A stretch of DNA of 16,103 nucleotides from Cyclostephanos tholiformis (Eukaryota; Bacillariophyta; Thalassiosirophyceae; Thalassiosirales; Thalassiosiraceae), in the NCBI GenBank assembly GCA_036939975.1, contig JALLPB010001179.1, forward strand, positions 1-16,103, given 5' to 3'. Below are positions 1 to 8,582 of this stretch, one piece after another. The translations under genes were made by a program, and so were the position numbers. The notes beneath the pieces are model-generated. The model saw only the letters and a list, made by a program, of their open reading frames with translations. It had not been told where the DNA came from and did no database searches. Numbering within the stretch: position 1 is the stretch's first letter; the number at the start of each line of letters is the position of its first letter.

Positions 1-695
1 CTTAGTCAGGATCCAACTTCAACCTTCAAGTTGCAGTCTGTCCAGCTAAGATATGACTGTACTTCGCTGAGATGCGATCAAAATCGCATCCGATGCAATT
101 TCAATTGTATCTATACCAACCATAACTATATAAACCCCAACACCCTTCCCCTCCCCTCCCAGACAATCCATTATCCCATCTCCTCCAAAATCTGTGGGAG
201 CTGTGCATCAGTTTTGATGAAAGATTAACATAAAAGAGGGGTTAGAAGAGGGGAGAGGGAGAGGTAATTAAAATAAGAGGAATAAAAATACACACAAAAA
301 TTTAGTAATAATCTCTCTTCTCAACTCCCCCCAGCACTATCCTTGCCAAAGATATTTGACATAATGATTAGGAACATCTGAGCAGTCTGGGGAGGGAAGA
401 TGTTGGAATATCAACAAGGTTGATGGAAGGGAAGATGATGACACGAAAATGTTGATTTTTTTGTGTTGATTTTTTTGTTGAATTTGATGGGACGATGGAC
501 CCCTCAGACCCCAACACTTGTCACTGTGGCACAACGTGTGTCAGGGGGGGGTTGATATTGAACATCAGGTGTGGGGGGAAGGCATCAGCTATGGGTGGGA
601 ATAATTTACACTGAAGAATGTGGATTTTATCATTGATGCATTGATTGTAGTGTATAATGGGGGAGGTTTTTTACCGCAGGGAGTGGCAAACTCAC

Positions 696-756
696 GGTTT
701 TGGTGACATAGTGGCATGCACAAGTGAGGCCCCCATGCCACTATGTCACCAAAACC
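696..756. repeat. Perfect 23-bp inverted repeat (hairpin)
   Basis: The left arm 696-718 is the exact reverse complement of the right arm 734-756, with a 15-base spacer at 719-733. Pairing stops abruptly on both sides, apart from isolated matches further out. No decayed position is visible in the arms, unlike most repeats in this part of the window, so the structure is either recent or maintained. It could be the core of a miniature foldback element or a transcribed hairpin; the sequence does not decide. Confidence 0.9.
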
Positions 757-1077
757 ATGGGCTTGTGGTATGATGATTACAGAAAAGTGGACATGGACAT
801 TGATTTTGTCGAACATGGTAGTCAACAAAATTGGCAAGGGGGGGGGGGAGTTGGGAGAGAGCTGGAGGGAAAAAGATTGGCACGGCCGGCTTGCTGGATT
901 TTTTTGCCAACGTGAAAAAAAGGAGTTTCTTTTCTTCATAGCAGGAATTCTCCAGTGCAGCCCCTAGCACTGCATGCAAGGATTACATACCTAATTTTCC
1001 ATTTTCAAATGCATGGGGGCATATGCAATGACACTTTTCAAAGTCTTACTTGCCATAGTGACCGCCATTTTTTGTCT

Positions 1078-1314
1078 TTAGTAAGCCTCAAGATATCTGC
1101 CAGGCCTATATAACATGAACAAAAGCCTGGTGGTGTCATTTAGCAGCTTTCCATGAAGGTACTGATATGCTCCAGCAGGCAGCAGGTAATGTGCTTCTTG
1201 CCGTATCCACCTGGCGGCATGGCCATCAAAATTGCTGTCAAATTTCTTACATTTTAGTACATCAAAAATAAAACTGTAGCTAGTGGCTAGATATATATTA
1301 ATTGCTCCATTATT
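1078..1314 (-). pseudogene. Coding-like fragment of unknown origin
   Basis: On the - strand a frame is open between stop codons at 1315-1317 and 1078-1080, about 78 codons. From roughly codon 22 onward it reads as ordinary protein, with segments such as DGHAARWIRQEAHYLL and DTTRLLFMLYRPGRYLEAY, rather than low-complexity sequence. A CTAG followed by CCACTAGC near 1290 could be a splice acceptor. I do not recognise a family, and no neighbouring exon can be linked with confidence. It may be an exon remnant of a host gene or a transposon, or chance. Confidence 0.25.
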
Positions 1315-1733
1315 TTATTAAATTAATTAAATTTCTTCAACCACACCCTTGCCCAGCCCCTCCTCTACATTGCTGATGCTCTAGATTGGTAATCATCAAC
1401 AATTCCATGCCCCTAGAAAGGACGGTGTTTGCATTGTGGTTTTGTTTGTGTTTTTTCTACTGTTCATGCATATTCCTACATCACAAATCTACAAGGCAGG
1501 AGTTCTTTGCTTCTGCCAGAACCCTTATAGTAGTTAAGCTGTTCAGGATTCTTTGTAGTCTCTTGATGATGGCTCAATTCATATTAATAGCCTTTAGCAA
1601 TGATGTATATTCACAAACTAGAGTAAACAAAGCAAATTTCATCTCAAAACGGTTTTTTGATCAGTTGGACTATTTTCTCCCATAAATATCTCAACACATA
1701 GATACTGGTCTGGCTATGATCACAGGTGCTACC

Positions 1734-2173
1734 ATGTCCCTCAACATCACAGAAGAGCCATCATTATGCATCAACACAACAAAGGTTGACATGGGGAACC
1801 TAACTGGTGTTGTCATCAAGGTTGATTATTGAATAATGATGGTCCACATCATTGTTAGGTTGGGACTGCTGCAGAATTGATACACATACAACAAGATCAA
1901 AGTGGTCAACAAAAAGGAGAACAATATGGAGTTGTTGGGATTGACTGATGCTTTTTTGGGGGGGAGATGGCAAAAGAGGTGTTGGAATGTGAAGCAGCTT
2001 GTCACAAATTGTTCATAGGTGGCCAAGGTAAAGGCACTGTGATGAGCAACTGCAAGTCTGCATGCAACAGTAGCAAATGCAGCTGCTTTAGGGCGGGACA
2101 TATCTGCTCCTTGGCATGCCACCACAACAACTTTAAATGCAAGAATCACAACAGGGAGGATTACTCCTGCTAA
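1734..2173 (+). pseudogene. Decayed Cys-rich transposon-type ORF
   Basis: The 3' part (1967-2173, 68 codons) encodes a Cys/His-rich segment with the pattern CKSACNSSKCSCFRAGHIC followed by SLACHHNNFKCKN. This resembles the CXC/tesmin-like zinc-binding tails (CxC then CxxxCxC-type spacing) found at the end of several transposon-encoded proteins. The same frame can be followed upstream to about 1832 (NNDGPHHC...), interrupted by in-frame TAG and TGA codons. Another frame from the ATG at 1734 to a TGA at 1830-1832 carries a plausible earlier portion. The locus therefore looks like one coding region broken by at least one frameshift and two stops. No catalytic domain is present, so the element class is unknown. 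The Cys pattern is seen directly; the transposon origin is inferred. Confidence 0.45.
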
Positions 2174-2762
2174 ACATATATGATATTAGGAAAGCGGTAT
2201 AATAGAATTAAACTTAATGGTGTGGTAATTTCAAAATCCCAATATTGGTAATGTACCAAAGATTACTAATATGGAAATGTACCAGTACTGGTAATGGAAC
2301 CCAAAACCTTCATTGCTAGTTAGTTAGTACTGCTAGAATGAGGATACAGTCCAATGCGCATAATGATAGACTTAAAACTTCCTGTCCTGTTAGTACTGCT
2401 GGAATGAGCGCATATTCCAATACATGTACTTGCAAAGAACAGTACCAGTACAAAAAACAGTTCAGGTTTTGGAATATGTGCACCAGGGCATGTACTTGTA
2501 CTGGCTACCAATGTGCATATCAGAAAACATGCACTTTAAAGCAGTACCAGAACAGTGTATTGAAAAGTAATATTGGATATTTATAAGAATATGAAAACTA
2601 AATTTGATATTAGATGCACTATCAAGCCGTAAAATTGAATTAACCCATGTAAAAAATCATTCTAGCATATCTTATTCTGGAACATGAATGTTGATAAGAT
2701 GCATGAGAGTGCATATAAAATTGAATTTATTCATCTAAATCCAATTTTATGGTACCATGACA
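2174..2762. other. AT-rich spacer with diverged direct and inverted repeats
   Basis: There is no gene. A 32-bp direct repeat beginning TTAGTACTGCT occurs at 2324-2355 and 2390-2421 (period 66), with 26 of 32 positions matching by eye. Short repeats of GTACCAGTAC type are scattered over 2255-2560. A 9-bp inverted repeat, ATAAAATTG at 2715-2723 and CAATTTTAT at 2742-2750, leads into the satellite-like block that follows. Confidence 0.55.
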
Positions 2763-3100
2763 GCATCTAATATTGAATCTATATCAGATCTGATATTAGA
2801 TGCTTTACATTCATTTTTTCCATGTAAATTCAATTTTGGTACTAAATCAAGCAGAGCTGAGATCAGAATCAAACTCAATATTAGGGAATCTAAATTGAAT
2901 TTTACGGTATTGTTTAATGCATCTAATATCATTTTTTGGGGGAATTCTATGTTAGATGCTTTAAATTTGATTTTACTCATGTTCGATTTTATGGTACTAA
3001 ATCAGCAGCTTGGATAAGAATTAAAGTCAATATTCGGGCATCTAAATTTGATTTTTGGCATTGTTGTATGCATCTAACATCAATTTTTTGGGGGAATTTC
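2763..3100. repeat. Satellite-like tandem block, unit about 151-156 bp
   Basis: Units begin at GCATCTAA words at 2763, 2919 and 3070. Units 1 and 2 (156 and 151 bp) align along their whole length, sharing TTAGATGCTTTA, TGGTACTAAATC, GTCAATATT or CTCAATATT, and a GCATCTAA- or GAATCTAA-type word near the end. Unit 3 keeps only its first 30 or so bases in recognisable form (TTTTTTGGGGGAATT, as in unit 2). In units 1 and 2 the opening GCATCTAA is followed exactly 33 bp later by its reverse complement TTAGATGC (2796 and 2952), so each unit starts with a hairpin. In unit 1 the hairpin arms are perfect over 12 bp (2762-2773 and 2793-2804). Confidence 0.75.
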
Positions 3101-3839
3101 ACACAAGTTTTGGAAGCCTGAAAAGAAATGTCCCAAAGCTGAGGCTGAGCTGAACAGAAAACACCAAAAAACAAAAAAGCTGCATCTAACTTCAATTTTA
3201 GATAACCTGGCATGCATTTAAAATAGAATTTATGGCATGTAAATTTAGCTGTCACAGATCCAGTACCCCTGATTCACTAGCTTTTTAATGGTACTATTTG
3301 AGGTACTTTAGCAAAGTACTAAAGTATTTTTGGTACTATTGGAGGTACTATTCAAGGTAGTATTTTCAGAGGCTGCAATGTCAATGATCATGATCAGTTC
3401 GGGCCCTGCATAGTATAGTGCCCTTGCCCTTGCCTCCTTCCAAAGGAAAAACAAGAACAAGGTGTTGCCCATGTATTCTTAGTTGCCCTAAAAGGTTATA
3501 TATGTGCAGTGGTCAATACACAGAAGGAGGGGAAGGGATGGCTAAGAAGAGTGTGGTGGCAGTGGAGGGAGGGGGGGGCAATGAGTTCCCTCAAGGGCCG
3601 TGACAATGATGACAATCGAGGTTTTGGCAGAGTGGAAGCAGCAGGGGCAGGGCAGCAGTGGCGTCAGTGAAATATGAACGCACACAAAGAGGGGATCATG
3701 GTACATTTTCCTTTCTGTCACTAAGGCTGTTTTAAGGTACTATTTGGGCTCCCGCATAGATAATGGTATCTCAAAATCTTACCTCATTCTTGGCCAAAAA
3801 TTTAGTGACAGAATGGGCCTATTATTCATGTATTAGTAA
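3101..3839. other. Gene-free spacer with GGTACTA repeats
   Basis: There is no gene. Between 3290 and 3367 the word GGTACTATT or a close variant recurs (3290, 3302, 3332, 3344, 3356) with a foldback of TACTTTAG and CTAAAGTA inside (3304-3326). One more isolated copy, GGTACTATTTG, lies at 3736-3746. A further GCATCTAA word of the preceding satellite type lies at 3182-3189. The open frame 3418-3603 is compositionally biased and not recognisable. Confidence 0.5.
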
Positions 3840-4354
3840 GTACTGTAGAGACCGGGTTTTAAGCAACAGCTAAGGTGCAAGGTTGTAACAGCTAAATTTT
3901 TCAACTGTGCTTTCCCGCCAACCCCTGTGTGTGTCGTTTTTTGTTTGGATAAAGGGCTGGGGTAAGTTTCATGAAAAATTTTGCACTAAATAATGGTTGT
4001 GCCGAGGGTTTTTGAAACCAGCCACATCATATCACTATTCAATTCCTACTGTTCTTAATTTTCTGACCAATTTAGATTGATTTAGTGGGTGGCTGCCAAA
4101 ATCAGCTAACCTGTTTATGTCACGTTTAGGCATGGCTAAACGCTGGTTAGATCCTGGCTAACTACAAAATAACCAAAATTCTAGACAGCACGTCCAGACA
4201 TGCCGTCTAGAAATTAGGCGAGCCTAAAATTTAGGCAAAGTCCATTTCTGTTCCGCCAACCCCCCCCTCTCCAAAGGTAGGGCCTCTATCACCTCTCCTG
4301 CTGCACAGGGTTGCCTTCTCATATCCCTGCAGCCCTCCCTTCATCTCATTCATC
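3840..4354. repeat. Left flank of the Harbinger element, palindrome-rich
   Basis: This stretch before the accessory gene holds at least ten CTAA or TTAG words of the type GCTAAA, GCTAAC and TTTAGG, several arranged as palindromes. Examples are 4123-4142 (20 bp, one mismatched pair), 4179-4212 (34 bp, 14 of 17 pairs matching) and TTAGGC/GCCTAA at 4214-4227. GCTAAA-type words also occur on the other side of the element (6899-6940). I infer that these are subterminal sequences of the DNA transposon. I could not find convincing terminal inverted repeats or a TNA target duplication, so the element boundary is not fixed. Confidence 0.4.
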
Positions 4355-5593
4355 ATGCCCCATCATGTGGGCGCCAAGAACTACAAGAATGACATCCTAT
4401 TTCCAGTTGTTACAGAGATTTTGCCAAATGGTGAGTATGGGTGGGAGGCTGTTGCCTTGCATACCAGGATCAGACTAGGGAGAGTACCAAACAATACACC
4501 AATGACCTGAAGTGGCACTGGCACTGGATCTGCAACCTTTGTCAGAGTATGAAAAAGCCAACGGGTAAACCAGGGGAGAATACCGATCGGGTTCTTTGGT
4601 GCATCGCAATCGAACAAAAGATAATGGACAAGACCTAGTTGGGAATGCTGGGCATTGAAGAGAATGACAATGAGGAGAAGGAGGAGGAGGATGAGCAGGA
4701 CAATCTGGTAGGAGGAGAGAGAGAAGAGACTCATGAGAGGCATAAGTCCCCCCCACAAGCATCAAAGATGCACACAAATTAATCATTTCATAAACATCTT
4801 GCATCTACTTGAGTCCCATTGCAGAAATAGTCCAAGATGAGGAGGTTCTTGTGGACTGGAATAAACAGCAACTTGAGGAGACATTTGATGATTATCATGA
4901 GAGAATTGACAATCCCCCCCCCACATAGTTGCAGCAGCCACTCATTCACTTGCTGCAAGTGAGCACGGTGGTAATAGAATGGAGGGGTTTTCTGTTGGAT
5001 CCGTAGATGATGACTCCTTGGATTCATTACCCAGTCCCACTGTGGTGAGGAATCCATCAGCGGAGAAAACTCCGCCGATGGAGAAGAGCGTGCGCAATGG
5101 GCTGGCTCAGGCAGAGCTGTCTATCAAGGCCCAGAAGACAAAAAAATCATCAAACAAAGGAAAGGAGCAAGCTTTCCTTGCAGGTTCCATTGTTAAATTG
5201 CTTGATAAGTTTGACTCTACATCAAATGGAAATTTGACAGGGCAGGGTATGACCTTGATGATCATGCAACAGTTGGAGGAGATGAATTGGGGGATGGCTT
5301 GGCGTGAACGTGAGGAGAGGCGAGAGAAGAAGAGGAAGAAGACGTGTTGTCAGAAGAGTTGGGAGAAGAAGAGGCAGAAGCAAGAGACGATGCAGGAGTG
5401 TTTTGAGAATCAACATGATCATGGAGGTAAGGCTGGTTGTGGCTTATTGAGCGAGGATGTTAGCAGCGATTTGGATAGCAGCAGTGACAGCAGCAGTAGC
5501 AGTGATATTAGAATCTTGAGAGAGGAGAGGGCAGGGATAATGGAAAAGGATTGGGGGAACCAAATGGGAGGTGGGGAAAATAAAACTACTTAA
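4355..5593 (+). pseudogene. Harbinger-type accessory (Myb/SANT-like) ORF, broken
   Basis: The gene starts at the ATG at 4355. The N-terminal part reads KNYKNDILFPVVTEILPNGE then YGWEAVA, and after a frame change at about 4460 it continues with Trp-rich sequence (HWHWICNLC) and a KKPTGKPGE motif. This fits the small trihelix/Myb-like DNA-binding domain of accessory proteins encoded beside PIF/Harbinger transposases (a W at the end of each helix, then a K-K-P-T-G signature). In such elements this partner binds element DNA and helps the transposase; that is family knowledge. Breaks: a frameshift near 4460, an in-frame TAG at 4636-4638, a gap around 4708-4824 that looks like a GT-AG intron but joins incompatible phases, and a frameshift at the nine-C run 4914-4922. 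The last open part (4979-5593, 204 codons) carries a Lys/Glu/Arg-rich coiled-coil-like stretch and a Ser/Asp tail. Its stop codon overlaps that of the transposase on the other strand. Confidence 0.65.
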
Positions 5594-6837
5594 TTATCAT
5601 CATCACTACTATCTCCTTTGTCTTTGTCAGTGTTATAATCGCCAGGATGAAAAAAATAATGAGCAATCATGTTGTATCCCTCAAGATTTTGGATCCGAAC
5701 ATATTCAGGGTCAAACACTGTATTAATCTGATTAAATCCAACCAACTCCGTCTGATAATTGTGAATCAACATGATTGATTCCAACACAAGCCACCGCTGA
5801 GAATGGTTGTTTGGCAGACGTTTTTCCATCGGGGAAATGTTGCATGCAGCCTTCTCATCCCCCACTCAGTCGCCTGCCAAAGTGAGGTGTGCACGTAGAT
5901 AATTTTTAGCAAATAATTGCGGACATCATGATGGAGACATCTCGCAGTCCTTTTTGTGATGGGACCGATGAGGGTTCCATATGCATCACCACTTTGGGGG
6001 AACCCCTGGTTGATGCAAATCTTGTATTCTCCAATTTTTTTCTTCAGCGCATGCAAGAATCTTGCTGTCAACGCACCGTTGGCCCAACTCCCTGGGAAAC
6101 TAATCGCCGCAAAAAATACGTTACCATCCGGCCCATATGCAAACATATTGTTCACCATCGTGTCACAGTCATATCCACAGTAGAATGCATTCTGCTTGAT
6201 ATGTTCATCGGTGCATTTGGTGGGGATGGAAACTCCATCAATGAATCCAATTACATCTGGAACAATTGGCGCTCTTGCCTGAACAAGGGTGGCCAACTCC
6301 CTCATCTTTGCTTGATCGGGAAACTCAACCATTGCAATCGGATGATTGCTCAACTGACAAACAACCCATCGAAGCATTGTGCTAATTGCCCAACTGCAAA
6401 CAGCAGGCGTAACACCAAAAATCAGGCACACATGCTTGTTATTCATTGTGCTACCCAAATAAAATAGAAGCAGACCAAGATACCCTTCAGAACACAGTGA
6501 TTGTGGCCATCCCCGCTGACGGCTATGAAGACGGGCAATTGCCTCAAGATCAAAGAGGTGGGCGAGGAGCATGCCAAAGCATTGTCGGGTCAACCCGGTC
6601 ATGTGAAGAAACAAAGTGGGGTCGGCATGATCTTAGAGCTTCTGTGATGGTGATTTGCGGGGCGGGGCAATCGTGGGACGAGACAGGTAGTGATGGGTGC
6701 AGATACTGTTGTGTAGATGGCAGAATCACCAGCAACAGCCATTGAAGGTTTGGATGATCATCGTCATTAAAGATCATGATGGAGATAAATATCACAATTG
6801 ATGACCAGGAGGAGGCCGGTCTAAATTTTTTCAGCAA
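5590..6837 (-). pseudogene. PIF/Harbinger DDE transposase (DDE_Tnp_4 type), broken
   Basis: The main open frame (5766-6614) contains the Harbinger/HARBI1 nuclease core: VIGFIDGVSIPTKC (first Asp, residue 126 counted from 6614), YGPDGNVFFAAISFPGSWANG, and ATEWGM (Glu 250). In the family the middle motif is normally GSWxD; here the last position is Asn (residue 179, codon 6078-6080), so the second catalytic Asp appears lost. The C-terminus shifts frame at the T5 run 5821-5825 (A5 on the coding strand) and continues as LESIMLIHNY...FDPEY to the stop at 5590-5592. Upstream, a second frame change near 6625 joins a plausible N-terminal part reaching about 6837 (DDHPNLQWLLLVILPS). The core frame has no upstream ATG; the codon at 6612-6614 is TTG, so this is a fragmented frame rather than a true start. 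The element encoding it is unlikely to be autonomous. Confidence 0.85.
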
Positions 6838-6949
6838 ATACCTGCTCCGCCGTACGTAAAAGGCCTATTTTTTTGTCCAATTAATGGAGGGGGGGGTGGC
6901 TAAATCCCTGCTAAAAAAATCCAATTTTGGGGGTCTAAAATTTAAACTT
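6838..6949. other. Right flank of the Harbinger element, junction with gypsy remnant
   Basis: This short non-coding stretch contains a G8 run near 6889 and the words GGCTAAATCC, TGCTAAAAAA and TCTAAAAT, which echo the CTAA words on the left side of the element. Retrotransposon coding sequence begins immediately after, at about 6950, so one edge of the DNA transposon probably lies here. No target-site duplication could be identified by eye. Confidence 0.4.
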
Positions 6950-8582
6950 GGTGCTGAATTACATATCCACACTGATCACAAGAATATTCTCCACATTGGT
7001 GATTCATCCAAATGATGCCTACATTGGATATCCTATGTTGATGAGTATAGTCCTACTCTTCACTATATAGAAGGTCCATGAAATGTGATTGCTGATACTT
7101 TTTCAAGACATTCTCATCAAGATGGCATATCAGTCTTAGTGGGGAAGAATGCCATTGCTGATGACAACACTTCGGCTTATTTTTCCTTATTCAATGACAG
7201 AGAAATAGCTGACTGTCTTTTGAATCTTTTTTGCCTCTCTTCTAGTACAAGAAGGCAAATGAAATCTGAAAAAAAACAAAAAGCATTGCAGAAAAATGAT
7301 GATCAAAGTCAACAAAAGCCCAATTACACCTTTGCACACACGTGCAAATCATCATTCATTTTGTCTAAATTATTGCTATCTTAATCTACCAGAAGATATG
7401 GAGGAGGATAATCCATTGGATATTGAGAACATCAACGAAAAACAAGATCAAGATGATGTGCTTCAGCAATCTGCTATCAGACATCCTGAGTGTTACAGTC
7501 GGAAGAATATTCCTTCTGTCGCAGATGTACTCTGTTATACCAAACCAGGTGCTGAGTTAAACGATTGGAAAATATCACTTCCAGCAGAATTGATACAACC
7601 TACAGTTAGATGGTATCATCAAGTTACAAGTCATCCTGGAAGTAAAAGGCTATATGAACAGAAACATCAGAGATACTATCATTGTTATTTGAGAAGGTAT
7701 ATTGATAACTTCAAATGTGATTATTGTCAAAGAAATAAGTTGGATGGTAAAGGATATGGACTCTTACCAGAGCATGAAGTTCAATCAGTACCATTTGAAG
7801 AATGTGCCAAGGATCTAATAGGACCATGGATAGTTCAAGTCAATGGAAGACCGTATGAATTTGATGCATTGACAGTCATTGATACTGTTACTAACTTAGT
7901 AGAACTAATTAGAGTGGAAGATAAGACTTATGACACTATTGCAAGTGAATTTGCGCAAAGTTGGATATCACATTATCCATGGCCACAAAGATGCATTCAT
8001 GATCCTGGAGGAGAGTTTACTGGAATGAAATTCCAAACTCTATCAGAAAATTGTCACATCAGAGATGTATGCACCAGTGCAAAGAACCCACAATCTAATG
8101 CAGTATGCAAGAGAATGCATCAAACAGTGGGCAATGTTCTCAGAACATTATTACATGGTGAACCACCCAGAAACATTAACTCTTTTAGAGAATTTGTAGA
8201 TGAATATCTATCCATTGCTATGCATGCAATGAGAGCAGGGGTACACACTACCTTAGGCAGTAGTCCAGGTAGCTTAGTTTTTAACAGAGACATGTTTCTA
8301 AACACACCATTAAGTGCTGATTGGCATGCCATCACTCAAAGAAGAGGAGAACACCTTATCAAGGAGAACTTGATAAGAGAGAATCAGAAAAGGAGAAGAT
8401 TTGATTATGTCCCTAACCAATGCATACTAAAGAAATGCTGGAATCCTTGCAAATTAGATGAAAGGACTAATGGTTCATACAGAATACTTCAAACACAAGT
8501 TAACGGCACAGTAACTATAGAGTTGAGACCATGAGTCTCAGAGAGACTTAATATACGTAGAATCATTCCATACAAAGAATAA
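6950..8582 (+). pseudogene. Ty3/gypsy pol remnant: RNase H end and integrase
   Basis: The remnant opens in the middle of RNase H (ELHIHTDHKN, then YVDEYSPTLHYIEG and NVIADTFSRH), with in-frame TGA at 7013-7015 and 7079-7081. A frame change between about 7315 and 7375 leads into the long integrase frame 7296-8534 (412 codons). Numbered from 7296, it shows an HHCC zinc-binding domain (H108, H113, C141, C144) and a core with D173 (KDLIGPW) and D236 (HDPGGEFTG). The third catalytic position, in NPQSNAVCKRMHQTVGNV, is Lys 272 (codon 8109-8111) where Glu is expected. A GPY-type C-terminal segment (NGSYRILQTQVNGTVTIEL) follows. The TGA at 8532-8534 interrupts the frame; sequence continues in frame as VSERLNIRRIIPYKE to a TAA at 8580-8582. 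Gag, protease and most of the reverse transcriptase are missing. Its AT-rich codon use contrasts with the host genes after 10,857. Confidence 0.9.

Larger units (their letters stand above)
1..1733. other. Gene-free AT-rich stretch with small foldbacks
   Basis: I can support no gene here. The open frames present (for example 589-939 on the - strand and 1386-1685 on the + strand) have no recognisable domain and read as low-complexity or hydrophobic noise. The stretch contains a short hairpin at 71-90 (8-bp stem GATGCGAT with a 4-base loop), a purine-rich strand-asymmetric patch around 228-295, a long perfect hairpin at 696-756, and a run of G at about 839-848. A coding-like - strand segment at 1078-1314 is listed separately. 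Confidence 0.6.

Noticed and set aside
589..939. A 116-codon - strand frame overlapping the perfect hairpin
   Set aside because: It is low complexity and is explained by homopolymers and by the palindrome; no domain is visible.
1140..1250. A helicase-like P-loop (PPGGYGKKHITC) in another - strand frame, hinting at a Helitron
   Set aside because: The motif lacks the Ser/Thr after GK, no other helicase motif follows, and the competing frame on the same strand is longer.
1386..1685. A 99-codon + strand frame with hydrophobic segments that could be called a membrane protein
   Set aside because: It has no recognisable family, sits in AT-rich DNA where Phe/Leu/Ile codons arise by composition, and has no supporting context.
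2763..3100. CRISPR-like array
   Set aside because: The units are about 150 bp, diverged along their whole length, and have no short identical repeat with unique spacers; the context is eukaryotic.
6838..6949. Terminal inverted repeats of the Harbinger element paired with the C-rich stretch at 4253-4275
   Set aside because: The similarity is mainly a shared C8 run and a few bases around it, not enough to claim a terminal repeat.
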